NCBI RefSeq assembly: GCF_020509005.1
Contig: NC_063019.1
Span: forward strand, 1,674,001 to 1,738,000
Length of the DNA stretch: 64,000 nt
Direction: 5' to 3'
DNA from: Fulvia fulva
Lineage: Eukaryota; Ascomycota; Dothideomycetes; Mycosphaerellales; Mycosphaerellaceae
Both the position numbers and the translations under genes were made by a program. Under the pieces are notes generated by a model. The model was not told the DNA's origin and searched no databases. It saw only the letters and a list, made by a program, of their open reading frames with translations. Of this stretch, positions 38,366 to 49,183 are shown in pieces (position 1 is the first letter of the stretch; every line of letters starts with the position of its first letter).

Positions 38366-39400
38366 GGATTGTAGGAGACTATATAGCCTAAGTAGTCGAC
38401 GACGAGAATCACCTATACGTAGTGTCGGCTACGAACCTCTCGTCTTACTACGAGAGAGCTAAGTATTCTTACGCTAGAGCGTCGTAGGCGCGACGGGCGC
38501 GTAACGTAGGCGAAGCCGCGGCGAATAGAGGACTACTAGTAAAACGGGTATAAAAACTATCCGACGAGCGTATACTCGTATCGGGAGCGAGTCCCTCTTC
38601 TTTCTATATATAAGAAGGGCGCGGAACCGTAGCCTATACGCTCGATAGGACACCTCTAGTATAAGTACAGAATTTTCACCTCCGGAGACCGTAAACCGAG
38701 CGGGCTAAGCGACGAACATTAGACGAGCGGACTACAGAATAACAACTAAGCGGACTATACGACGGCGTCGAGCGGACTACGAAACAATCTAGTATTTACT
38801 AGCGGGCAATACGGTAGGTAGGTAGATACGCGGCGAAGCCTATAAGGGCCTATTAAACACCCGGTATAGGAACGAGGGTTTTACCTAAGGCGCTACCTAT
38901 CCCGCTATATAACGTACCTAGTCTTATATAGTAGATTACGACAAGGAAAGGACGATAGCCTAAGCAAGGAAAAGACGGCTGTTAGGACGGGGAAAAGACT
39001 TATAATATAAGTAGATTAGTTCTATAATCGGGGAGGATTAAGGGTAGGGTAATAAGGAACTTTATATTAGTTAGTAGGTAGAAACGTAAGGAGTACGCTA
39101 CCCGGCGTAGTGTGTACCCCGAGCAAACCTACGAGGTATAGACGGCCGCTTTCTAGAGATAGGCTACGGTAACGCGAAGGGCGTCAAGACCTAGGGCGTA
39201 GTATATACTAGTAGCGACGGCTAATACTATCTATATAGCCCGAGAGGACGGATACGTATATCGGTTAATAGAGAGCACTAAAGGGCTTAGGCCTATAGAG
39301 GTAGATATTGGCTTAAGGAGTAAATAGGGAGGGAGGGCGTAGAGGGAAGCTTTTGCTCCGGGCTAACCTCTCGAAACGAGGCTATACGGTAGTACTAGAT
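38366..39400. other. Unassigned RIPed sequence, LTR-like in part
   Basis: Follows the copia RNase H. The block 38370-38678 begins TGTAGGAGAC after a purine run and has a TATATAAG box near 38605-38615, so it could be an LTR. However, it does not resemble the 33083 LTR. Downstream are spaced copies of GAGCGGRCTA (38698, about 38735, 38770), one of them within ACCGAGCGGGCTA (38695-38707), which equals part of the pogo repeat. The rest may be 5' UTR/ORF1 of LINE-A2. No domain recognised. Confidence 0.4.
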
Positions 39401-42400
39401 AAGTAGGAAAGCGCGGTTAAGACTTGTTACCTTATCTCGTAGCTAGCTTACTAGATACGATTCCTTCCTTGCCCTAAAGGTAGACCCTAGAGTTGCGGAG
39501 TTACGGAGGATAACTACCTAATTAGGAAGCGCGACCCCGAACAGTAGCGAAGGATAGTAACTAACGAGATCCATAGCCTTACGAACATTCTATACTAAGA
39601 GTCAAACCGGGGAACAAACTAAGAAAAAACCTAGGACATAAGCCAAGGCCTACTATATAGTAAGTAGAGGCTAACGACAAATAATATAGCGTAGAAGACC
39701 CTATATATAGAGGTAGAAAACTTACTAGGGGATAACGAATACCTAGCCCGGATATATAAGAACACTATAGTATAGCTACTAGGAGCGCTAAAAGCGCTAT
39801 TATACTAAATCCCGAAGACAATCTAATAAGCAATATAGAAGGCAGCCTAGAGACTAATTATATAGGCAATAGTAGTAGTAGGTAAGAATTAACCCCCTCC
39901 GAAGGTAAGTAAGGCGGTACGCCTATATATTACTAATCCGGCAGAGAAACAAGAAATCGTAGCCCTAATAAGCAAGGAGATTGTTAATAGAATCGGCCAA
40001 AAGGAGGTAGTTAGAGCGAGGGTAGAGGCAATAGGCGTAGTGAGACTCTTTACCGTATAGGAGTCTAATAGACAAAAGCTAGAGACCTATAAGGAGTAGA
40101 CTACTAAAGTCGCGAAGTCGGTACGAGTCTCCTACTAATAGTATACCGTTATCGCCTACGGGGTCCCTAGGACATTTAAGGTCGAAGACCTTCCCTACCT
40201 CTAAGTATAGAACTAGAACACCTCCCTAGGAGTACGACTAACGAAGGCGGAATAGCTATATAAGACAGTAGACCGAGAAAAGACGTATTTATCGCTTATT
40301 ATCTAGGTAGAGACAGCGGAACAAGCTAACTAGATACTAGATAATAGGCTATTCTAGAACTACGAGAGAATAGACACGGAGATCTATTAGAGTAGCTTTA
40401 GGGTACTACAATGCTTCTAATACTAACAGTACGGTCATATAGCCCTAAAATATACGGAGAAGACCCTAAGGTGCCCTTACTACGTAGGCCTATACTAGGG
40501 AAGGGAATGCCTAAAAAAGGAGAGTAGGTACGTATACTACGGTAGAAGGCACCTAGCGTATTTAAGCTAATACCTAGCTAGAATAGTAGTATAAGAACGA
40601 GCGAGACAAGTAAGGATCTCTATACTAGCTAGGTACCCCTAATGATAGTAGGAGGGACCTACCGTATATAAGGGCTTCGAGCCGAGCAAAAGGAAGAGGG
40701 TAGAAGAGACGAATAAGGGAACCTAACCGTAAACGTATCTACCTCCCGGTAGGCCTCGACACCTTAACCGGGCCGCTAACGAACCAGGCTAAATGCGAAT
40801 CTTTAGGGCGCCCTAGCGGCCCTAGGGCTAGCCGGATAGCGAGATATAGGCTTAGGAGATATAGTAGGTTAGTACGGAAATGGACCTCACGGATAACGAA
40901 TAATACTATACGACGATATTACTATCGTATAGTATAACGTAAACAAAAGTAGGGACAAGGTCTAGCGCCACTTTCTATAAGAGCTAGACCCGCTACGGCA
41001 CTACGTTATTACGGTACAGGAACTATAGATCAACCCCTACGTAGGACTCCTAGCCACTTATAATGACTAGAGATACTATACCGTAATCGCGGGCTAACGA
41101 GGCTTTATCCCGAGGACATATATATACGTAAGTAAGACTATAGACCTTAAGTCGTAGAAGGTTATACTACCGTAGTAGGGCAACCTAGGAGACATAACAT
41201 CAATCTAGATCGACACGACACAAGGCCCTATCTAGATCTATAACGTTTATAACCCGCTACCGAGGGGTCGGACGAGTAGGGAACTAGGAACCCTCGCCTA
41301 CCTAGAACGGACCCTAAGCTAAGACATAAAGTAAGTACTCCTCGGCGACTTTAACCTCTACTACCTATAGTAGGGACTCGAATTCACTCCCCCGCACGCG
41401 TTTCTAGGGGGAAAGCTACTAGATATAACCGTACGATACGGAATAGCCTTAGTAATACTAAAGGGAATAGAGACGTAGAAGGCCCGTATAAGTATAAGTA
41501 CGATCGACCTATACTTTCTATTACGAGAACTTAAAGAGAGACTAGTCTAATGCCGACCGAACTACGCGCTAGAAGCCTCCTTAGACTATATCCCTATCTA
41601 AACGACGCTGGGGGTGAAGGCGATAGAGGAGCTAGTAAGCGAACTACGCCGTAACTAGAAGAAGGCACGCTAGGACAATATAAGAGGCTTTCTAATAGCG
41701 AACCTACTATAGTATAGAGAACTCGAGACGACAGCTTAGCTAGATCAAGTAGCGGAACAGATTACCTCGGTTATATAGTAAGTAGCGGAACAATATACGC
41801 CGTTACTCCGGCCCTTAATATAGTAGAAGGCCTTCTAGACCCCTAAATACTCTACGAAGGTAAGGGAGGCTAGAAGGGCAAGGCGACAGTAGACGAAGGA
41901 GCATACCTAAGAGACGTAGGAGTAATACTGTCGCGCGACATAAGAGAAGAAGGTATAGATAAGACGCGATAAGCTATAGGACTAGAGAGCGGCGATCGGG
42001 CTCGTTATAGAAAACCCGGAACAGATATAGAGACTTACTAAATAGGCACGACTACCTAAAGAGTAACAAACCCCTAACTTCCCCCTAATCTTAGACCGCG
42101 AAGGGATTGCCTAGGCTACGCCCCGGGGCAAGGCAAAAGTATTAGCCGACTATTTCTTTTCGACGTAAGTAGAGGTAGACCTTACGGATATCGACCCGAG
42201 TATATACCCGGAACCCCTAGATATAGATTAGGCGGTTAGCTCTAATATAGTAACAGGAGTTATAAGTAAGCTAAAAGGACGGAAAGCCCTAGGCCTAGAT
42301 AGGATACTAAACATACTACTAAAAGAGTATAGAGAAGAGATTACGCCGAGCCTTATAAACCTATTTACCGCGTACCTACGGCTAGGGTACTGCCCAAAGC

Positions 42401-43530
42401 CGTATAGAGAGTCTATAACAGTAGTACTACGTAAGCTATAGAAGGAGGACTATACTTTACCTAAGTCGTATAGACTAATCGTACTTCTAAATACGATAGG
42501 GAAGGTCCTAGAAAAGATAGTAGCCTAGAGACTTACGTAGCTAGCTAAGGATAACTACGTACTCCTAGTAATATAGATAGGGGGAAGAAGCTAGCGATTA
42601 ATACTAACAGTAATAGAGCTAATTACGGAGTAAATTCAGACCCTCTAGCACTACGGTAGGAACCGAGCGGCGTCCTTACTATCCCTCGATATCGTAGGAG
42701 CCTTTAATAACGTCTTATACTAAAGGCTAATATATATCCTATAGTAGAAAGGCATCCCCTAGTAGGTAACGACGTTCGTCTACTCCTTTCTCTAGGAACG
42801 GACGACATACCTAGTCCTAGGAAGGTATACGTCCGACCCGGTAAAGGTAGAGGCTAGAATACCTTAGGGATCTACTCTCTCCCCTATCCTATTTCTAATA
42901 TTTATGTCTAATCTAATCCCCCTACTTACCTCTCCGTAAACCTTAGTATTAGGGTTCGTAGACGACATAAACATCCTAGCCTAGTTAGACTCGACAGAAG
43001 AGAACTGTCGCCTCCTTAAAGATAGGCATAAGAAATGCGAGGAGTGGGCAAAGAAGTATAGTGCCCGGTTCGCCCCTAAAAAGTACTAACTTATACACTT
43101 TAGTAAAGCGAGAACATACTATAATATCAAGGCGGCGGTAAGAATCTAAGGCTACGAGACTAAGCTATAAGCGGAGCTACGAGTACTAGGGATCTAGCTC
43201 GACCCGAAGCTAAGCTAGAATGTATAGATTAAGAAAGCCTAGAGTCGAGCGCAAGTTAACGAAGCCTCGATAAAGAGGCTTACGGTATCTATATAGGGAG
43301 TAACATTCGACAAGGCAAGAGTAATATATAAGGCGATTGTTAGACTAGCTATGTTATACGGGGCACAGATTTAGGGAATAGGAGGCGTAGGCAAGCCGAT
43401 CCCGAAACGGATAGAGCAACCCCTAAATAGGATATAGGTAGGTAACCTACGTAGGATACTAGGCGTATATAAGACAACGTTAATAAGCACGGTAGAAATA
43501 GAGACAGGAATACTACTGATCGGCTAGTAT
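39400..43530 (+). mobile_element. RIPed LINE-A2, inverted relative of LINE-A1
   Basis: Plus-strand LINE. The ORF1 zinc knuckle, CFKYQQYGHIALKY (Cys to Tyr by RIP), is at about 40410-40455. The endonuclease starts near 40920, with GDFNLYYL near 41345-41370. RT spans about 42.26-43.1 kb, with the FVDDINILA box at 42955-42980. The 3' end is missing: at about 43530 the sequence switches in mid-ORF to gypsy coding sequence without a tail, which suggests a deletion. In 39541-39840 I count 11 CpA and no TpG, the mirror of LINE-A1. Confidence 0.8.
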
Positions 43531-45507
43531 AGAGACCTAGATAACTTACGAAACTAATAGTAGTATTAGGTATTACTAGGCCGAGATCGTATCCTAAACC
43601 TATCGTCTACTAGAGTATTATCGGTATATAATAATAACGTGATAACCCCGCTTACGACCGCTATTCGAGGACTCTATACGTAACTAGAGGCTAAGGAAGC
43701 CGTTTAATAGCTAGAACGAGATGATCTATACACCTTACTAAGGAAGTACCGTATCGATAACCGTTATATAGTCCTAGTCGGAGGCATAATATATATTAAG
43801 AATATATATAGTAGTTATAGTATATTCGTTCCTCCGGAGTTAGAAGACAATCTAGATAAAGGTGAAATCCCGGTACGTACTCGTATCGTATAGGCTTTCT
43901 ACGACTATATAGTAGCTAGTTACTTAGGGGACGAGAAGACGTATAAATTAGTAGCTCGTAACTATACCTAGCTAGGCATCGCACGATTTATTAAGAGCTA
44001 TATACGTGCCTACCGCGCTTACCGTACGAATAAGAACACTAATATCTAGTACCTAGGGCTATTAAGACCGCTACTAGTACTATTTAGCGCTTAGGAGGAT
44101 ATCTCTATTGACTTCGTAGTTAAACTACCGAAGGGAATAAGCGTAGTCGACGGACAAACGTACGAGAACATTATAACCGTTATATACCGCTTAACTAAGA
44201 AGCGACATATCATTCCTATTACCTCGATAATAGTAGAGCATTATATACTAGTATTCCTTAAGTACGTGTTTGGTAGATATAGGCTCCCGAAGTCTATTAT
44301 CTCGGATTGTAGTACGTAATAGGTTTCCGTATTCTAGCGTAGGATATACGCGCTACTTAGTATTAATCGAAAGCTATCTTCGTTATTCTATATAGAAATA
44401 GATAGATAGTCGGAGAACACGAATAAAGTAATAGAGTAATACCTACGTATCTTTATTAACTATACCTAGGACGACTAGCTAGATTAGACTCTATTAGCTA
44501 AGTTTATAGTAGGTAAAATAGTGTCCGTAATAATAGGCGTCTCGCCGTTCTATACTAATACTAGGCGTAATCTAAGGTTCTCTAAGTTCGACTTAGACTT
44601 ACCTATACTACTAATACTATATAAATAGCGACTAGACGCCGAGTCCGCGGACAAGTTTACGGCTAAGATATAAGAGATATACTAATACTTACGACAGTAG
44701 ATAGCCTTAGTATAAGTAGTCTAAACTAAGTACGTAAACTAGACGCGTATACCTATACTACGGTACGCCGAAGGCGATAAAGTATAGGTAAGCACTAAGA
44801 ACTAGACGATAGAGAGACCTTCTCGTAAGATAGACGTAAATTAGTCTAGACCGTACGTAATTACGGAGGTACTACCGGGTAACACTTATAAAGTAGAGCT
44901 CCTACCTACTTTAGATATCGATAATCGCTTCTACTTATACCTTCTTATACTAGTTTATCCGCCGGTTATAGGACAGATATAACCCGTACTACTACCGATC
45001 CGAATTGTCGACGACGAATAATATAAAGCCGATCCCGCCGAACCCGATTAATAGGAAGTTAAGTAAATTCTAGACTATAAGAAGAGATAGCCGCGAGGGC
45101 TAATACCGGTAGGAGGTAAATAGCTATATTAGGAATACTTAGTAAAATATATTAGATATAATGAGCTATCCTATAAAGCTACGGACTAGGTTATTAAGAC
45201 TACCGCCGCCTCCGTAGCCAACTTTTACTATAACTACCCGAGAGCGACTAAGCTACCTATTTTTAACTACCTATAGACTAGATACCGAATAAGAATGCTA
45301 TAGGCATACGTATAGCGCGCTAACTAGCACAAGTAGCGATAGCTCTAATACCGGTAGAACGAGGCCTCCGGGCTTATAAGAAAGAGAGTAATACGTATAG
45401 TCTAATAGATAATAAGGTGTTTACGAAGGTAATAAGAGATATAATAGATACGAAAGATATAAGAGGAGAGGAGAGTACTCCGGAGCGCACTCTAAGAGGG
45501 GGGGTAG
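43531..45507 (+). mobile_element. Gypsy RNase H end, integrase and chromodomain (RIPed)
   Basis: A plus-strand frame starting in a RRDxDN-like stretch, typical just after the gypsy RNase H. Then comes a zinc-binding HHCC part (near 43900-44030) and an integrase core with SIDFVVKLPKG near 44105-44135 (first Asp), GRYRLPKSIISD near 44270-44305 (second Asp) and a SENTNKVIEQYLR block near 44410-44450 (the catalytic Glu region). A chromodomain-like EYLVKYIxYNE follows near 45130-45170. A G-rich polypurine tract at 45495-45507 precedes the 3' LTR. The chromodomain places it with chromoviruses. Confidence 0.85.
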
Positions 45508-45692
45508 TGTTACCGTACCGGCGTATATTTACTTAAACCCGTAGATACGTACCTAGACCTTACGCCCGCTAACTAATCCGACTAGCGGCTTAGCGCCCGT
45601 ATATAACTCTCGCGCCCTCCGCGCCTCCCTTAGATAGAACATCTATTCGACTTGTACCTTACCCGACTACGTGCTTATACCTACTTATAACA
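45508..45692 (+). repeat. 3' LTR of the gypsy element (185 bp)
   Basis: Pair of 17581-17765, preceded by the polypurine tract. It marks the right end of the nested block. Confidence 0.85.
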
Positions 45693-46630
45693 CCTTTATA
45701 AATAATATACCTTACGATACGATTTACGTAAGTACTTAATATATAGTAGACACGTCTACTAAACGAGACACTAACTAGTCTATAAACTAACTAAACGAGA
45801 CATCGATATATCGACTAATAGACAAACGGACAAACAGACTCTATACCGCTCTTTTTGATAAACTTAACCAACCAGGCTTCCGCTAATGTGCATCCTTGCA
45901 AGACACCTATGTCTTGTTTACATCACGTCTTCTCTTCTTCCTGCACTCTCGTCAATACACAACCATTTCCTACATTGTCGTCTCAGTTCTCCAAAGAAAA
46001 GATGCGATCATGTCTGGCCTCAGCAATGGCGACCGTCACAAGACGATCTTACCGTCTTTTCCGACGCGTAGGGTCTCCGAATGTACAGTCAACCTGAATC
46101 CGTCGGAACCAACATACAAGCCCAGACGCATCTACCACATCGCTGCTATAACCAGGTCGCGTTTCTCTCGAGCGTCTTCACGGCACGGCAGCGGTTCGCT
46201 GAATGCTTGACACTGCCGGCGGGATGAACCCCTTTTCACACGCCACAACGCGCCTCCGCGGTTGTCAGCCAGCTGAATCTGGCATGGCTTCAATCTCGCT
46301 TGTATGCTTGCACCTCTCTGATTCGCCAACTGGAAAGAACAGACACGGAAGTCGCGCGCATTTCGTGATCCTCGTCGCCTGGAACCTCTGTAAGCGGGAT
46401 GAGGCAGATGGTGAAATACGGTAGGACTCCTTTTTCTTCTCCTTCGCGCCATACATCCATAGAGATGCCCATCGAGAAAGTCCCAGAGGATCGTGTGTTT
46501 TCGAACTTGTCAGGTCACTTAATCCTGTAAAGGCACCAGGCACGAACCCGCTGGCCATGAGGCGCGACAGGAGACCATAGGCGCGCAACGACACCACAGA
46601 TCTTGGCAGGACGGCGTCCAGCAGAACGAC
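45693..46630. other. Border zone between RIPed repeats and genes; GT17 upstream region
   Basis: The first 150 bp still look RIPed and may be the far side of the cut Fot1 element, though the match is too weak to claim. From about 45850, CpA and TpG return to normal frequency. Several overlapping short frames exist on both strands, but none shows a domain or consistent coding character. The 3' part must hold the promoter and 5' UTR of the glycosyltransferase gene. No clear TATA element seen. Confidence 0.5.
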
Positions 46631-47809
46631 ATGTACACGAAGCCTGCTCTCGCGAAACGCAATGCGTTGATCGCATTCGCAGTCATTGCCTCACTACTTA
46701 TTGTCGTCATTTCCAGTCGCCATGCCGGCCACACCACAGAGAAGGGCTTCGGCTACGCAGCTAGTCATACCGTTGCCAAAGAGAGTGGCGTATCGCCTGG
46801 CTCGAGGGAGTTTTCCACGCCTGGACAAGTCGCTAGCTACTGCAAGCAGCACAATTTCAAGATGTACGGTTCCAAGGACACGGGCCATTACCATCGCAAG
46901 ATCTACGACACATTCCTTTTCTCAGCCGAGCTAGACTGGCTAGAGATACGACTGAACACATTGGCGCCATACGTGGACTACTTCGTTATTGTTGAGTCGC
47001 CGACGACCTTTACTGGCAGAGAGAAGCCACTGTACTTGGAGGAGCACTGGGACAAGTTCAAAAGGTTCCACAAGAAGATCATTCGCAAAACAGTGCTTGA
47101 TCCCGGCCCAAGTCTCGGTCTCAGCTCGTGGGCACACGAGGGCTACTTCCGGAACTCGCTATTCCATGCGACCTTTCCGTCGCTCATCTACACTGCGAGA
47201 GAAGCTCACGAAGGCGACGTGATCATTCTGAGCGACGTGGACGAGATCCCCAAGCCGGAGACGATGAAGATCTTGCGGCACTGCGACATCCCAGACAGAC
47301 TTACTCTTCGAAGTCAGTTCTACTACTACTCCTTCCAGTGGCTACACATCGGCGAGCAGTGGCCACACCCGCAGGCGACTGTCTTCCATGGACTTCACGA
47401 TACTCTTTCGCCGAACGACCTCCGCCATGGCTATGGCGGCCCGGTCAGCTGGATACCGTTCTGGGGGATGATTACAAGATGGTACCAGAAAGCTGATCTG
47501 TGGGATGCCGCCTGGCACTGCTCATCCTGCTTCGCCACGCTCGAGGAGATGCGGCAAAAGATGTCCAGCTTTTCGCACACGCCTCTAAATACGCAGGAGA
47601 ACAGAGATGAAGCTATCATGCTGCAAAGAGTCCGCACTGGCCAGGATCTCTTCGGGCGACCTGGCGAACTCTACAATCGGGTTGATAACAACACTGATGT
47701 ACCGGCATTTATTCTGAAGCACAACGAGAGATTCCAGTATCTTCTGGATAGGGATGGAGAGAATGCTGGGTTCAAGGATTTTAGCGAATGGCAGACGCCG
47801 GCAGCGTGA
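46631..47809 (+). CDS. Glycosyltransferase family 17 (GnT-III-like) type II membrane protein
   Basis: A 392-aa single-exon protein. Residues 11-28 form one hydrophobic signal anchor after a short basic N-terminus, so the enzyme should sit in the Golgi/ER membrane with its catalytic part in the lumen. The body matches the GT17 family (animal member: beta-1,4-mannosyl-glycoprotein N-acetylglucosaminyltransferase, MGAT3): YDTFLFSAELDWLEIRLN at residues 92-109, VDYFVIVESPTTFTGREKP around 115-132, and a DVDE acidic motif at 202-205 that probably binds the metal-nucleotide sugar. Fungal GT17 proteins are poorly characterised, so donor and acceptor are unknown. The ATG at 46631 gives the anchor directly. 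It is the first gene beyond the RIPed block, less than 1 kb from it, yet intact and unmutated. Confidence 0.88.
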   Translation: MYTKPALAKRNALIAFAVIASLLIVVISSRHAGHTTEKGFGYAASHTVAKESGVSPGSREFSTPGQVASYCKQHNFKMYGSKDTGHYHRKIYDTFLFSAELDWLEIRLNTLAPYVDYFVIVESPTTFTGREKPLYLEEHWDKFKRFHKKIIRKTVLDPGPSLGLSSWAHEGYFRNSLFHATFPSLIYTAREAHEGDVIILSDVDEIPKPETMKILRHCDIPDRLTLRSQFYYYSFQWLHIGEQWPHPQATVFHGLHDTLSPNDLRHGYGGPVSWIPFWGMITRWYQKADLWDAAWHCSSCFATLEEMRQKMSSFSHTPLNTQENRDEAIMLQRVRTGQDLFGRPGELYNRVDNNTDVPAFILKHNERFQYLLDRDGENAGFKDFSEWQTPAA

Positions 47810-49183
47810 CGATACAGACGGTCGATATTGGCAAAGGCGTTTTTTGGAGTAGGACGAATAGGAGGCGTAGAAGATACCCGCGGAGAGGTTGCATGTTGCT
47901 TGAATGTACAGATTTGGCGCGACGATCATTTTCACCATCGAAGTCGAACGATCTGTAAGTGCACGATCAATGTGCTGACCACTACAGAGCATGAAGTGGC
48001 AGCTAAATCCTAGGCACTCGCACTTCTCTCGGCTCAAAGGGCGGTATTGCAGGTCGTTCGAATGGTAAAACAAGCATGCCGCCGGTGAGCACTTGGAGGA
48101 AAGATTTCACGAGTGCGAGTGTGAGGTTTCTATATGCTGGTGAGGTCCTATGATCGGCAAACATTGAGTTGGCACGTTTTCGATCAGCAGTGATCGTCCA
48201 CAGAACTTCTGCACGTGATTGAATGAACAACGGCCTGCCGACAACAACCTCTCCTCCTCTACTACAAACACCTCAGCAACACCGATTACACCGCCATCAA
48301 ACACTACAGTAACATCCATCACCAGATACCTCCGCCAACAAGCTGACTCGTACAAGCAGCCTCCACTCACGAATCTACCTCATCTGACCGGGTCAGTGGT
48401 CGCAGAAGATAAGCAGAAGGCCTTCCTCGAGTCCAATGCTGCACAGTATCCACCGCAGCCGGATCGTCCTATAGGCCACACAGTACACTCATGCCTCAAC
48501 AACCACGCGTGAGTGGTTACACAAGAACTCTAGACCATTTGCATCCCACGAGGCTGCGCAGCCAATCAGTGCGTGCACGTTCCGCATCCCGAACGCCGTG
48601 GGGTCTCGCCGATCAAATCTGCAAACCGTTGCCGACATGGTCCCTCTCCGCCGCGAACATCACTTTCACGTAGTAGACTTACCAGGTGATGTAGTTACCG
48701 TAGTGTTGATATGATGGCCCCTCATTCTATCGGGTGAGAGTGAAGTGTTGAAGAGGAAGTTGTTCTGCTCCCGTAGAATCTTTCAGATCTTAAGCAAGAC
48801 CTTTCTTTGTCTTTCGATGAGCATTTGGAAAGCTGGAGCTATACTACCCTGATCTTTGCACAATCGCCCCACTCCCACTGGAACGACAGGCCAGAGGACT
48901 GGACAAGGTAGTCATTGCCGAAGAAAGAGAAGATACTGGAAACGGCAAACCACTGCGATCTCAGCGAAGACTCAGATCGTGACATTGGGTACTGCACAGT
49001 CGTGGTGAAGAGTGGATCTATACCACGTCCACCATTACCCAAACGAGGTCAAACCCGATCCACCTCGTTCTCGAAACAGACAAGGAAGCTCGTGCCTGAC
49101 CTGAGAGGCCCAACGACGCCACGTCACAGCAAAGTGGATCTATACCAACCCAACCTAAGCCCCACCGTGACACGACCGCAAAT
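47810..49183. other. Intergenic, with one doubtful small ORF and a 15-bp repeat
   Basis: Apart from the weak ORF at 48219-48512, I see no convincing coding sequence. An open frame at 48915-49187 has no recognisable domain. AGTGGATCTATACCA occurs twice (49011-49025 and 49133-49147), 122 bp apart, just upstream of the next gene. This could be a regulatory site pair or chance. Confidence 0.4.
48219..48512 (+). CDS. Possible small hypothetical protein or exon
   Basis: A 97-aa frame starting MNEQRPADNN, Ser/Thr-rich at first and then a mixed, globular-looking stretch (RYLRQQADSYKQPPL). It ends near a GTGAGT donor-like sequence (about 48509), so it could be a first exon. There is no known domain, no hydrophobic segment and no supporting neighbour. 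It could equally be a chance frame. Confidence 0.25.
   Translation: MNEQRPADNNLSSSTTNTSATPITPPSNTTVTSITRYLRQQADSYKQPPLTNLPHLTGSVVAEDKQKAFLESNAAQYPPQPDRPIGHTVHSCLNNHA

Larger units (their letters stand above)
17581..45692 (+). mobile_element. Ty3/gypsy chromovirus, one element split by nested insertions
   Basis: A single plus-strand LTR retrotransposon whose parts lie in order over 28 kb: 5' LTR, Gag, aspartic protease, reverse transcriptase start, end of RNase H region, integrase, chromodomain, polypurine tract and 3' LTR. The Gag/protease frame runs in frame across the LINE-B insertion when one 14-bp target copy is removed. Inserted elements are LINE-B with LINE-C inside it, pogo copy 2, the copia element and LINE-A2. 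About 1 kb or more of RT/RNase H sequence between 33082 and 43531 is missing. I see no clean target duplication around the LTRs. RIPed throughout and dead. Confidence 0.75.

Noticed and set aside
17576..45697. CTTTA near both outer ends of the gypsy LTRs as a target duplication
   Set aside because: It stands 3 bp off on the left and 1 bp off on the right, so it is not a clean duplication; RIP and small indels could have blurred it.
1..45830. The TpA-rich block as a centromere or a horizontally acquired AT-rich island
   Set aside because: The bias is specific to CpA/TpG, CpG is kept, and recognisable transposons fill it, so RIP explains it without other assumptions.
45855..46597. Cluster of overlapping short frames on both strands upstream of GT17
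   Set aside because: They overlap each other in up to four frames, with no domain or consistent composition; taken as non-coding upstream DNA.
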